Shown here: piece by piece, positions 36,855 to 47,900 of the stretch
Numbering within the stretch: the first letter of the stretch is position 1
How the letters are laid out: each line of letters begins with the position of its first letter
Notes under the pieces: model-generated
The model's database searches: none
What the model was told of the DNA's origin: nothing
Seen by the model: the letters and a program-made list of their open reading frames with translations, nothing else
Program-made: the position numbers and the translations under genes
Assembly: GCA_963781345.1 (NCBI GenBank)
Contig: CAWAFQ010000013.1
Coordinates: 62,001-126,000, forward strand
Source of the DNA: JBBRHQ01 sp963781345
Lineage (GTDB): Bacteria > Actinomycetota > Thermoleophilia > Solirubrobacterales > 70-9
Direction of reading: 5' to 3'
Length of the DNA: 64,000 bases

Positions 36855-37578
36855 GGCGCGTTCCGGAGATCACGATCCCACTGCCGAAGCTCATCTGCCG
36901 CCAGCGGACGTCGCCGATCCCGGCCTCGTCCCAGATCTCGAGCTGGCGCTCGATCGGAAAGCGGCCATAGAAGCCCTCGATACTGGGCCCGAGGAACCGG
37001 CCGACCTCCTGCCAGTCGCCCGAGGCGAGACGGCCGAGGGCCGGCAGGCCCACCCGCGTGTAGAGGCGCCAGGCTCCACGCAGCGCCGGTCCCCGCGGCA
37101 CTGCGAATTCGAGGCAGGCCACTCGTCCCCCGGGCAAGACGACGCGGGCCAACTCGCGCAACGTCGCCGCCGGGTCATCGACGTATCGCAGCAGGTAGGT
37201 GAAGGTGAGATGGTCGAACTCGCTGTCGGCAAAGGGGAGCGCCTCGGCCTCCCCGAGGACCAGCTCAACCCGCTCCGCCAGGGCGCGATCGCGCTGCAAC
37301 TTCGATCGCGCTCGCCCGAGCATCGCCTCGCTCTGGTCGAGCGCGACCACGCGGCACCCGTAGCGGCGGACTAGGGCACGCGTCACCAGTCCGGTTCCCG
37401 CAGCGACGTCAAGAACCCGGTCCCCGGAGCCGGCGCCAACGGTGGCGACCATCTCGCGGCGCCAGCGCGGGTCCTGGAAGAAGCTGAGCGCCGCGCCCAT
37501 CTCGTCGTAGCGGGCGGGCAGCCCCTCAAAGAGCTCGAGCGCGTGCTCCTTCCTGGCTGGCGAGGTCCTCGGCACCAC
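36844..37578 (-). CDS. UbiE/COQ5-like SAM-dependent methyltransferase
   Basis: About 244 residues. SAM-binding motif I is RVLDVAAGTGLVTRAL, followed by VVALDQSEAMLGRA and the UbiE-type DHLTFTYLLRYVDDP and VACLEFAVPRG. It probably methylates a quinone precursor or related lipid. GTG 37578 is chosen because an upstream ATG at 37671 would overlap the divergent citrate synthase start. Two adjacent GTG codons (37575/37578) are possible. It is followed by the overlapping UbiA-like gene. Confidence 0.85.
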   Translation of the reverse strand: MVPRTSPARKEHALELFEGLPARYDEMGAALSFFQDPRWRREMVATVGAGSGDRVLDVAAGTGLVTRALVRRYGCRVVALDQSEAMLGRARSKLQRDRALAERVELVLGEAEALPFADSEFDHLTFTYLLRYVDDPAATLRELARVVLPGGRVACLEFAVPRGPALRGAWRLYTRVGLPALGRLASGDWQEVGRFLGPSIEGFYGRFPIERQLEIWDEAGIGDVRWRQMSFGSGIVISGTRRGE

Positions 37579-37664
37579 AGGACAGAGTCCCAGAAACGCC
37601 TCGGCCAGGTTCGGCAAGCTGCGATACTGGCGCCTTGATTCGCAACGAGAGTTCAGGAGAGGCG

Positions 37665-39046
<1,382 letters not shown>

Positions 39047-39050
<4 letters not shown>

Positions 39051-39406
39051 GCGGTGGTCCCTGGAAGTTGACGGTCCGGCACGGGCCCGATGTGACCCGG
39101 GAGCGCTTCGACGATCTCGACGCTGCGCTCGAGGCGGCCCGCCGCCGGGCGCAGGCGATCAGCGCCGAGGGACCGCTGAAGCCGGCGTCGCTGCTGCGCA
39201 CCTTCGACGCCTCCTCCCAGGTCCACGCGCGGCTGGAGATCTCCGGCAAGGGCCTGCTGCGCCCGCCGACGGCGGGGGTTGACGTCCGTGGCGACGGCCG
39301 CCTGGTCGCCTTCTCCGGGTCGGTGGCACGTGAGGAGCTGACCGGCGGCGAGGACCCGTTTGGCCTCGTCCGGGATGCCCTCGGGCAGGGCGCGCGGGCG
39401 CGATGA
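39047..39406 (+). CDS. hypothetical protein downstream of gltA
   Basis: 119 residues from the TTG at 39047, which overlaps the gltA stop. The frame is open further upstream but only as gltA shadow. The sequence (WKLTVRHGPDVTRERFDDLDAALEAA ... LLRTFDASSQVHARLEISGKG) has an alpha/beta pattern and no recognised motif. It is coupled to the following gene by an ATGA overlap, supporting expression. Confidence 0.65.
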
Positions 39407-39723
39407 GCGGCGCCAAGTTCGAGGTCCCAGAGGGCAGCGTCGCCGTCGGGCGCCGGGTGAAGCTGCCGCGGGGCGCCGAGCCGCCGTTCGTGATCTTCAT
39501 CAACGGCGTCGAGCAGGCCCTCGGCGCCGACTACGAGATCCGCGGCGGTGAGGTCGTCTTCAGCCGGCCGATCCTGAAGGAGCGCAAGCTCAGCGGCATC
39601 CGCTGGCTCTCGATGCTGGCCGGCGTAGCCGGCACGTACCGCAAGGACGAGACCGTCGACGTGCAGTTCACCCGCGACGGCAAGACCGACCTCGTCTCCG
39701 ACCTGCCGATCCTCCCTGATTAG
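39403..39723 (+). CDS. hypothetical protein
   Basis: 106 residues, predicted beta-rich: VAVGRRVKLPRGAEPPFVIFINGVEQALGADYEIRGGEVVFSRPI, ending in GKTDLVSDLPILPD. The pattern resembles a small beta-sandwich or phage-tail-like fold, but no family is recognised. It overlaps the preceding hypothetical gene (ATGA) and is followed by a strong hairpin. Confidence 0.65.
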   Translation: MSGAKFEVPEGSVAVGRRVKLPRGAEPPFVIFINGVEQALGADYEIRGGEVVFSRPILKERKLSGIRWLSMLAGVAGTYRKDETVDVQFTRDGKTDLVSDLPILPD

Positions 39724-39749
39724 GGTTCGTTTGGCGCCGGCACTTGCTG

Positions 39750-39783
39750 AACGGATTTGGTCGTCATAGCGACCAAATCCGTT
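39750..39783. terminator. bidirectional hairpin, 14-bp perfect stem
   Basis: AACGGATTTGGTCG (39750-39763) and CGACCAAATCCGTT (39770-39783) pair perfectly around a TCATAG loop. It lies in the 172-base gap between convergent genes ending at 39723 (+) and 39896 (-), fitting a shared terminator. No T-run follows. The rest of the gap (39784-39895) shows nothing I recognise. Confidence 0.6.
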
Positions 39784-39895
39784 GACTCGACTCGAGACCG
39801 GGTCAGGCGGAGCGGGCGGGGCACCTGGCAAGGATCGAGCCGTCGCGGACGACGGCAAGAAGCCGGGCGCCCAATCGCCTGGATGTTTGATTGAT

Positions 39896-40873
39896 CTAGT
39901 TGAAGACGTAGAGCAGCAGGAATGCGGCGACGGCGAAAGTGGCGCCGGCGGCGATCATGCCCTTGTCCTCGGCGACGATCGCGGCGGTTGAGCGGTCGTC
40001 GGAGCGGTCGTAGATGAGGTAGAGGTAGCGGAAGATCCCGTAGACGACGGGCGGGATCGTCAGCATCATCTCGCTCCCGATCAGGGGGGAGTTGACGGTG
40101 TAGATCGCGTAGCTGATGACGGTGCCGGTGGTGACCAGGGAGACCATCTGGTCGAGGAAGGGGAGCGAGTAGTGCTCGAGGACGGGGCGGGTGCTGGTGC
40201 CCTCGTGGAGCTCGGAGACCGCCTCCTGGCGGCGCTTGGTGAAGCCGAGGAAGAGCGCCAGCATCCCGGTGCAGAGGATCAGCCACTCCGAGGCGTGGGC
40301 GTCGACCGCCTCGGCGCCGGCCACGACCCGCAGGATGAAGAGCCCGGCGAGAGTCATCACGTCGATGATCACGACCTGCTTGAGACCGAAGCTGTAGGCG
40401 AGCTGGGCGACGCCGTAGCCGAAGACCATCAGGCCGACCTGCCAGCTGACCGCGCCGAAGGCGAGCGCGAGTGCGCCGACGGCGAGGAGGAGTGCGAGGA
40501 CGATTGCGCTGCGCTCGGTCAGCTCCCCGGCGGCGATCGGGCGGAAGCGCTTCTTCGGGTGCTTGCGATCGAGCTCGACGTCGTTGAGGTCGTTGATGAA
40601 ATAGCCGGCGCTCGATATCCCGCAGAAGGCGATGAAGGTCAGGGAAGCCTCGAAGACGGCATGGCCGTCGTTGAACTTGCCGGAGAAGAGCAGGCCGGCG
40701 AAGACGAGGATGTTCTTGATCCACTCGTGTGGCCGGGCGGTCTTCAGGGCCGCCCGCGGCGGCGAGCGGCGGGGGCGGACCGGCCCCTCGGTGCCGGCGT
40801 CCGAATCCGTCGCCGCTCCGGGCTCGGGTCCGCCGGGCTCGACTGTCGGGTGTTCCTCGGTGATCGTTTCCAT
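39896..40873 (-). CDS. decaprenyl-phosphate phosphoribosyltransferase-like UbiA-family protein
   Basis: 325 residues. After a 45-residue polar N-terminus come RPHEWIKNILVFAGLLFSGKF and the aspartate-rich motif SAGYFINDLNDVELDRKHPKKRFRP, characteristic of the DPPR-synthase branch that attaches phosphoribose to polyprenyl phosphate for arabinose-donor synthesis. The second acidic region is YLYLIYDRSDDRS. About nine helices. The arabinan pathway in this organism is an inference; no other pathway genes are in view. Confidence 0.85.
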   Translation of the reverse strand: METITEEHPTVEPGGPEPGAATDSDAGTEGPVRPRRSPPRAALKTARPHEWIKNILVFAGLLFSGKFNDGHAVFEASLTFIAFCGISSAGYFINDLNDVELDRKHPKKRFRPIAAGELTERSAIVLALLLAVGALALAFGAVSWQVGLMVFGYGVAQLAYSFGLKQVVIIDVMTLAGLFILRVVAGAEAVDAHASEWLILCTGMLALFLGFTKRRQEAVSELHEGTSTRPVLEHYSLPFLDQMVSLVTTGTVISYAIYTVNSPLIGSEMMLTIPPVVYGIFRYLYLIYDRSDDRSTAAIVAEDKGMIAAGATFAVAAFLLLYVFN

Positions 40874-40947
40874 CGCTGGGCTGGACGGGCGTATTCCTTG
40901 CGCCCGACGGTCGAGACACTGCGGTTGCGAAAGGGTAGCGCCGACCG

Positions 40948-42573
40948 CTAATCGAGAAGCACGCCGGGATTCATGATCGCGGCCGGGTCCAGCGCCGACT
41001 TCGCCCCCCGCAGCGCCGCCGCGAAAGGGGCCGGTCGCTGTCGGTCATACCAGGGGCGGTGATCTCTTCCGACCGCGTGGTGGTGGGTGATCGTGCCGCC
41101 ACCGCCGATGATCGCCTCCGAGACGGCCGCCTTGATCTCGTCCCACTGCGCAATCTCCCCCCCTCTCACCGCCGGAGCGATCACCGTGAAGTAGGGGGCG
41201 GGGCCGTCCGGGTAGACGTGGGTGAAGCGGCAGCTGACCCGCGGTGAGCCCGGTCCCTCCGCGGGGGCTCCCGAGGCCTCTGCGGCCGCCCGGCGGGCGG
41301 CCGCGACGACCCCCGCGTGGAGATCCTCGAAGCGATCCCAGGTGATCGCGGTCTCGAAGGTCTCCGAGAGCACCCCGCAGGCGACCATCGAGTCCCGCAG
41401 GTAGGGGATCTGCAGGAACGCCGACCGCCACGAATCGACAGCGCCCTCCGAGGCGCCCCCCTCTCCCGTCCGTCGCCCGCTCTGCGCTTCTCCGACCCTC
41501 CCGCCGTGCGCCCGGGCGATCTTCAGCGCTGCGTCCATAGCTGCCTCCACGGGGTGTGCGGCGGATTCGAACCCGAGAACCAGCAGCGCGCCGCCGTCGC
41601 CCCCCGCGAACATCTCCGCCTCGAGTTCGTCGAGCAGACGGCAGTTGGAGGGATTGAGGCCGGACTGCGAGATCTCCCGCACGGCGCCCGCCCCGCCGGA
41701 GAAATCATCGAACCCGACCCCCTGCGAGATCTTGAAGCGGGGCCGCTCGCGAACCCGCACCCACGCCTCGGTCACGACGCCGAGAATTCCCTCGGATCCG
41801 ATCAGCATCCGGTCCGGCGAGGGGCCCGCCCCGGAGCCGGGCAGGCGGCGGCTCTCCCAGGTGCCGCGGGGTGTGATCGCACGAATCGACTCGACCAGGT
41901 CGTCTATGTGGGTCTCCAGCGTCGCGAAATGGCCCCCCGCACGGGTCGCGATCCAGCCTCCGAGGGTCGAGTACTCGAACGACTGGGGGAAATGGCGCAG
42001 GGTGAGGCCGTGCTCGCGCAGGCCATCCTCGAGCAGGGGCCCGGCGGCCCCCGCCTGGATCCTGGCGGCGAGCGAGACCGGGTCGACCTCGAGGACGCGG
42101 TCGAGGCGCCGCAGATCCAGGGTGACCGCCGGGCGCTCGGGGTCGAGGCGCGGCTCGACCCCGCCGACGACGCTGGTGCCGCCGCCGAACGGGATCACCG
42201 CGGCCCCCTGGTCCTCGCACCAGGAGAGCACCACCTCCACCTCGGACTCGTCGCGCGGCAGCGCGATCAGGTCCGGAGGGTTGGGGAACTCACCGCGGAG
42301 GCCCCGGACGACGTCGCGATAGGCCTTGCCGAGGGCCCTGGAGACGCGCTCGTAGCGATCGGCGGTGAAGAGGTCGCCGAATGCATCGGGCGCCTTCAGC
42401 CGCGACTCACGGAGCTCGACCGCATCGAGGGGGACGGGGTCCTCGACCCACTCGCCGCCGAAGCCGAGGCGCTCGCGGACCGAGGCCGCCGTCGCCTCGA
42501 GGTCCGCCCGCGAGGGCTGCTGGTCCTCGTAGCCCCAGCCCCAGTGCTTGAGCCGGCGCTCCCGCCCTACCAG
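40948..42573 (-). CDS. alkyldihydroxyacetonephosphate synthase-like FAD-dependent enzyme
   Basis: About 541 residues. FAD-binding PCMH motif VIPFGGGTSVVGGVEP, ADLG-type SFEYSTLGGWIATRAGGHFATLETHIDDLV and the C-terminal active-site region CRFTHVYPDG...TITHHHAVGRDH, with the HHH motif of alkylglycerone-phosphate synthases. It would swap the acyl of acyl-DHAP for a fatty alcohol, forming an ether bond. The N-terminal KHWGWGYEDQQPS region is family-like but has no ATG, GTG or TTG in frame; the nearest start is CTG at 42573, overlapping the upstream reductase stop. The first canonical start is GTG 42240, inside the FAD domain. Confidence 0.82.
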   Translation of the reverse strand: MVGRERRLKHWGWGYEDQQPSRADLEATAASVRERLGFGGEWVEDPVPLDAVELRESRLKAPDAFGDLFTADRYERVSRALGKAYRDVVRGLRGEFPNPPDLIALPRDESEVEVVLSWCEDQGAAVIPFGGGTSVVGGVEPRLDPERPAVTLDLRRLDRVLEVDPVSLAARIQAGAAGPLLEDGLREHGLTLRHFPQSFEYSTLGGWIATRAGGHFATLETHIDDLVESIRAITPRGTWESRRLPGSGAGPSPDRMLIGSEGILGVVTEAWVRVRERPRFKISQGVGFDDFSGGAGAVREISQSGLNPSNCRLLDELEAEMFAGGDGGALLVLGFESAAHPVEAAMDAALKIARAHGGRVGEAQSGRRTGEGGASEGAVDSWRSAFLQIPYLRDSMVACGVLSETFETAITWDRFEDLHAGVVAAARRAAAEASGAPAEGPGSPRVSCRFTHVYPDGPAPYFTVIAPAVRGGEIAQWDEIKAAVSEAIIGGGGTITHHHAVGRDHRPWYDRQRPAPFAAALRGAKSALDPAAIMNPGVLLD

Positions 42574-44561
42574 TGCACGCCCTTCATCAGGTGGGCGAAG
42601 GCCACCTGCTCGGTCGAGGCCTCCTTCTCGATCTCCTTGGTGGCGCCCTCGCCCTTGGCGGCCTTCGAGTCGGGGAAGAGCTTGTAGGCGGTGTTGAGAA
42701 TCGCGTCGGAGGCCTTGGGCGCGATCGCGTAGAGCAGCTCGCCGGTGTTGCCGAGCCTGGTCGCGACCTTCTTCGGCCTGGTGATCATCGCGTCGGTGAT
42801 CATCTCCGCCGCCTCGTCCGGGGTGATCGTGGGGAAGGCGTCATACATCTTCGTCGGCGCGATCATCGGCGTCCGCACCAGCGGCATGTGGATCGTCGTG
42901 ATGCTGACCCCGTCGTCGACGACCTCGGAGGCGATGCATCGGCTGAACGCGTCCAGCGCCGCCTTCGAGGCGACGTAGGCGGAGAACCGGGGCGTGTTCG
43001 TCTGCACCCCGATCGAGCTGATGTTGATGATGTGGCCCGACCTGTGCTCGGTCATGCTCGGCAGCAGGCCGAGGATCAGCCGCAGGGATCCGAAGTAGTT
43101 GAGCTGCATCGTCCGCTCGTAGTCGTGGAAGCGGTCGTAGGCGAGCTTGACCGAGCGCCGAATCGAGCGCCCGGCGTTGTTGACGAGGATGTCCACCCGG
43201 CCGTGCTGCTCGAGCACTTCCTCCACCATCCGGTCGAGGTCGGTGAGGTCGGAGAGATCGGCGCGGTGGATGTGGGCGGTCCCGGCGTCGGCCTCTATCT
43301 GCGCCTTGGTCTCCTCGAGCTTCTCGGGGGTTCGGGCGACGAGCAGGACGATCGCGCCGGCCTCGGCCGCCCTCACCGCGGTCGCCTTGCCGATCCCCGA
43401 GGAGGCGCCTGTGATCAGCACGACCTTGCCGCTGATCGCCCCGGAGAGGGAGCGGTCCTTGAACAGGTCCGGGTCGAGGTTGCGCTCCCAGTAGTCCCAG
43501 AGCTTGTCGGCGTAGGTCTCCAGCGGCGGCACCGAGATGCCGCTGCCCTCGAGTGCCTCGAGAGCGTTGGTGGCGTCGAAGCGGGTCGGGTAGTTGACGT
43601 AGGTGAGGACCGAGTCGGGGATCCCGAGGTCGCTGAGGACCTGGTTGCGGATCCGCTTCACCGGCGGCAGCATCATCAGCCCGCCGCGAACGGCCGGCGG
43701 AATGATGTCGAGCATCTTCGGGTCAATGCGCATCGACATCTGCGGCGCGTTGGCGGAGCCCGCGAAGAGGTTGATCACCTGCCCGGCGCTCTTCGGGTTG
43801 GGATCCGTGAGCGAGAAGGCCCTGCCATCGAGGCCGGGTTCGTGGGCGATGTGGTCGATTGCGGCTGCGACGAAGTCGACCGGCACCAGGTTGATCTCCT
43901 TGCCCTCGACGCCGACCGTCGGCATCCACTGGGGCAGGGCGTTTCGCAGCCGCTGGATCAGCTTGAAGAAGTAGTAGGGGCCGTCGATCTTGTCCATCTC
44001 CCCCGTGCGGGAGTCGCCGACGACGATCCCCGGCCTGTAGACGCGCCAGGGCCGGTTGTACTCGTTGCGCACGATCCCCTCGGATTCGTGCTTGGTGCGG
44101 AAGTAGGGATTGGTGTCGAGGTTCTCGGCCTCCTCGAACATGTCCTCACGCCAGGTCCCCTTGTAGAGGCCCGCGGCGGCGATCGAGCTGACCATGTGGA
44201 AGCAGCCGGCCTCGAGCACCTCGGCGAGCTCGATCGCATGGCGGGTTCCCTCGATGTTCGCCACCTGCTGGCTCTGGGCGTCGGCGGTCATGTCGTAGAT
44301 CGCCGCCAGGTGGAAGAAGTGGTCGACCCTGCCCCTGATCTCCGCGACATCGGTGTCGGAGACCCCGAGGCGGGGTTGAGAGAGGTCGCCGACCACCGCG
44401 ACCACCCGGTCCTGATCGGCCCCCCACTGGTTTCGCAGCTCCTCGAGCCTCCCCCGGGAGCCCTCGCGGACGAGGACGTAGACGGTCCCTTCACGCTCGA
44501 GGAGAAGCTCGACCAGGTGGCGGCCGATGAAGCCGGTCGCTCCGGTCACGAAGTAATTCAT
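42567..44561 (-). CDS. alcohol-forming fatty acyl-CoA reductase (two-domain SDR)
   Basis: 664 residues with two Rossmann domains. The N-terminal extended-SDR/NAD-binding_4 part opens MNYFVTGATGFIGRHLVELL and contains YFRTKHESE (catalytic Tyr/Lys type). The second classical SDR part (from about 370) has VVLITGASSGIGKATAVRAAE, NNAGRS and FSAYVASKAALDAF (YxxxK). This length and order match bacterial alcohol-forming FARs (Marinobacter type), which reduce fatty acyl-CoA to a fatty alcohol. It precedes and overlaps an alkyl-DHAP-synthase-like gene, which uses such alcohols. The start is an ATG. Confidence 0.88.
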   Translation of the reverse strand: MNYFVTGATGFIGRHLVELLLEREGTVYVLVREGSRGRLEELRNQWGADQDRVVAVVGDLSQPRLGVSDTDVAEIRGRVDHFFHLAAIYDMTADAQSQQVANIEGTRHAIELAEVLEAGCFHMVSSIAAAGLYKGTWREDMFEEAENLDTNPYFRTKHESEGIVRNEYNRPWRVYRPGIVVGDSRTGEMDKIDGPYYFFKLIQRLRNALPQWMPTVGVEGKEINLVPVDFVAAAIDHIAHEPGLDGRAFSLTDPNPKSAGQVINLFAGSANAPQMSMRIDPKMLDIIPPAVRGGLMMLPPVKRIRNQVLSDLGIPDSVLTYVNYPTRFDATNALEALEGSGISVPPLETYADKLWDYWERNLDPDLFKDRSLSGAISGKVVLITGASSGIGKATAVRAAEAGAIVLLVARTPEKLEETKAQIEADAGTAHIHRADLSDLTDLDRMVEEVLEQHGRVDILVNNAGRSIRRSVKLAYDRFHDYERTMQLNYFGSLRLILGLLPSMTEHRSGHIINISSIGVQTNTPRFSAYVASKAALDAFSRCIASEVVDDGVSITTIHMPLVRTPMIAPTKMYDAFPTITPDEAAEMITDAMITRPKKVATRLGNTGELLYAIAPKASDAILNTAYKLFPDSKAAKGEGATKEIEKEASTEQVAFAHLMKGVHW

Positions 44562-44640
44562 CTCTCCTCCTCGGTTCGCTGCAGGTGAGCTCGCCGTATC
44601 CAGGGGAATCCGGCGTCGCGCGCACCCTACACTCTGCTCA

Positions 44641-44940
44641 GTGGCACTTCACCTCGACCCATTCGAGCAGGGGCCGCTCCCCGGGGAGCAGAGGGCGAGA
44701 GCGGCCGACGTCGCGCCTGAGTGGAGGATCGCCCGGCACGGGATCGAGGTGGTCGCCCACGGCGCCGTGGTCTGTCCCCAGTGCTCCGCGCCGGTGGTCC
44801 TGGGGGGCCCGAGCCCTGCCGCCAAGGAGATCACCTGCGGCTTCTGCCGCCACACGGCGCGCGCTCGCGAGTTCCTCGTCCGCGATGTCTTCGACACCGT
44901 CGCCAACGAGGCGTACATGATCGCCCGCCTGCCGGGGTGA
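44641..44940 (+). CDS. small zinc-ribbon-like hypothetical protein
   Basis: 99 residues from GTG 44641. Two Cys pairs, CPQC (VVCPQCSAPVVLGG) and CGFC (ITCGFCRHTARARE), look like a treble-clef or rubredoxin-type zinc site. The remainder is amphipathic. It sits 56 bp before the 2-oxoglutarate dehydrogenase gene, on the same strand, and divergent from the fatty acyl-CoA reductase. Function unknown. Confidence 0.7.
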   Translation: MALHLDPFEQGPLPGEQRARAADVAPEWRIARHGIEVVAHGAVVCPQCSAPVVLGGPSPAAKEITCGFCRHTARAREFLVRDVFDTVANEAYMIARLPG

Positions 44941-44996
44941 AACTCCGCTCCCGGGCGGGATCGCGCGCTTCGCGGGTCCCATAGACTCAACTCGAA

Positions 44997-47900
44997 ATGG
45001 CCGAGACCGCCACCGTCGAGATCCAGATGCCCGAGATGGGCGAGTCGGTCACCGAAGGGACCGTGCTCGAGTGGCACGTCGCCGAGGGCGACACCGTCGA
45101 GGAGGGTCAGACGATCGTCGAGGTCTCGACCGACAAGGTCGACGCGGAGGTGCCGGCGCCGTCTGCGGGGACGATCACCAAGCTCGCCGTCGCAGTCGAC
45201 GACGTGGTCGAGGTCGGTGCTGTTCTGGCGGAGATGGCGCCCGGAGAGGTGGAGAGCCGAGGAGACGAAGAGCAGGGCGCGGCACCGGCGTCGTCGCAGG
45301 TTGCCCCCGCGGCCTCCCCCGCAGCGCCCGGCGACGGGTCCGACGTCAAGGCAACACCGGTGGCTCGTCGTGTCGCAGCAGCCAGCGGGGTCGACCTCGG
45401 CGCCGTCAACGGCTCCGGCGCCGGCGGCAAGGTGACCAAGGACGACGTTCTCTCGGCCGCTGCCGGAAACGGCGCGGCGCCGGCCGCGGCGCCGGCGGGT
45501 CCCGCCGAGGCGAAGGCACTTCGCGGCCCGGCGGCGATGCTGGCACAGGCGATGGACGAGAGCCGCGCCGTCCCGACGGCGACCTCGTTCCGGACGATCG
45601 CCGTCGACACGCTCGACGCCAAGCGAAAGGCGCTCAACGGGGCGCTGAAGGAGCGCGGGATGAAGGTCTCCTTCACCCACCTGGTCGCCTGGGCGATCGT
45701 GCAGGCGGCCCGGGAGTGGCCGGTGATGGTCCGGACATTCGAGGAGCGCGACGGCAAGCCGTTCGCAATCGAGGGCGGGCCCGTCAACCTCGGGATCGCC
45801 GTCGACGTCGAGCGCAAGGACGGCTCGCGCAGCCTGATGGTGCCGGCGATCAAGGGTGCCGAGGCGCTTGACTTCGGCGGTTTCCGCAGCAACTACGAGG
45901 ACCTGATCACGAAGACGCGGGAGAACAAGCTGACCGCCGACGATTTCAAGGGGACCAACATCTCGTTGACGAACCCCGGCGGCATCGGCACGATCGCCTC
46001 CGTCCCGAGGCTGATGTCGGGACAGAGCGCGATCATCGCCACCGGTTCGATCGCCCACCCGCCCGAGTGGGCAAACACCCCCTCCGAGCGGATCAGGGAG
46101 CTCGGGGTCTCGAAGGTGATGACGATGACCTCTACCTACGACCACCGGGTCATCCAGGGCGCGGAATCGGGTTCCTTCCTGCGCCGGATCGAGCAGTTCC
46201 TGCAGGGCGAGGACTCCTTCTATGAAGACGTGGCCGGCTCGCTCGGGATCGAGACGGCGCTCGTCACCAACGCCCACCCCCCCGCGCCCCCGGCTGCGCC
46301 CTTCTCCAGTGCGTCGGCCGCAGCGGTTGCAGCCGCCGCGCCGGCCACCGCGGTGGCGACGCGGCCGGATGACGAGATGCTGCAGGCGGTCCAGGCGGCG
46401 ACCTCACTGCTCAAGGCCTACCGCACCCACGGCCACCTTGCCGCCCACCTCGACCCGCTCGGCTCAGACCCCCGCGGCGACCCGGCGATCCAGCCGGAGA
46501 ACCTCAACCTGACCCCGGACCTGATGTCGCAGATCCCGGCATCGATCCTGCGCATCGGCGTCCCCGGTGAGACCCTGTTCGAGGCTCTGCCGCGGATGCG
46601 GGCCGCCTACTGCGGGACTATGGGCTACCAGATAGAGCACCTCTCCTCCCACCAGCAGCGGATCTGGCTGCGGGAGATGATCGAGACCGGCGCCCACCGC
46701 CAGCCCCTGGCAATCGACGAGAAGCGGCGACTGCTGAAGCGCCTGGTCGACGTCTTCGAGTTCGAGCGCTTCCTCGAGAAGACCTACCTCGGTCAGAAGA
46801 TGTTCTCGATCGAGGGCATCGACGTCGTCGTGCCGATGCTCGACGAGGCGGTGACGCTGGCGATTCGCAGCGGAGCGTCGGAGGTCGTCTTCGGCATGGC
46901 CCACCGTGGCCGCCTCAGCGTCCTCGCCCACAACCTCGGCCGCCCCTTCGAGGGGATCTTCGCCGAGTTCGAGGGCTCGAAGGCGATCGAGTCGGTGAAG
47001 ACGGTGGCGGCAATCCCCCATGGCGGCACCGGCGACGTCAAGTACCACTACGGCCACCAGGGCGTATATCGCACCCACGCCGACGAGACCATCGACGTCC
47101 GCCTCTATCCCAATCCGAGCCACCTCGAGTTCGTCGACCCGGTCGTCCTCGGCGCGGCCCGGTATGAGCAGAGCGAGTTCGACGGGCCGTCGCTCAAGCA
47201 CGACCCCAAGCGCGCCGTACCGATACTCCTGCACGGGGACGCGGCCTTCCCGGGCCAGGGCGTGGTCGCCGAGACGCTCAACCTGCAGGCGCTGAGGGGC
47301 TACTCCACGGGCGGCACGATCCACATCATCCAGAACAACCAGGTGGGCTTCACCACCGACCCCGAGGACTCGCGCTCGACCCCGTATGCGGCCGACATGG
47401 CGAAGGGCTTCAACGTCCCGATCGTCCACGTCAACGCCGATGACGCCGAGGCATGCACCTCGGCGATCCGGCTGGCGATCGCCTACCGCGAGCGCTGGGG
47501 CCGAGACATCGTCATCGACGTCATCGGCTACCGCCGCTTCGGCCACAACGAAACCGATGAGCCGGCCTACACGCAACCGCAGATGGCCGCCAAGATCAAG
47601 GCTCACCCCCCGGTCTCCGAGGTCTACGCGCAGCAGCTGATCGCCGAGAAGGTGGTCACCGCCGACGACGTCAAGCGTGAGCAGGACGAGCGCCACAGCT
47701 GGCTCTCGGAGACGCTGAAGAGCCTGCGCAAGAAGATGGAGCTGGGCGAGTACGAGGACCCGACCGTGACCACCGTGGGCACGGGCGAGCTCGACCGGAC
47801 CGCCAGCCCCCCCGTCGCGACCGCGGTGCCGGCGAAGAAGCTGCGCTCGCTCAACGAGCGCCTGATCGAGGTGCCCGAGAGCTTCGCGATCCACCGCAAG

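Noticed and set aside
41282..41304. 11-bp palindrome in the alkyl-DHAP-synthase-like gene
   Set aside because: It encodes a plain Ala/Arg-rich stretch typical of GC-rich coding sequence, so it needs no special explanation.
42573..44588. A 671-residue plus-strand frame opposite the fatty acyl-CoA reductase
   Set aside because: Low-complexity composition and full overlap with a well-recognised two-domain SDR show it is a shadow.
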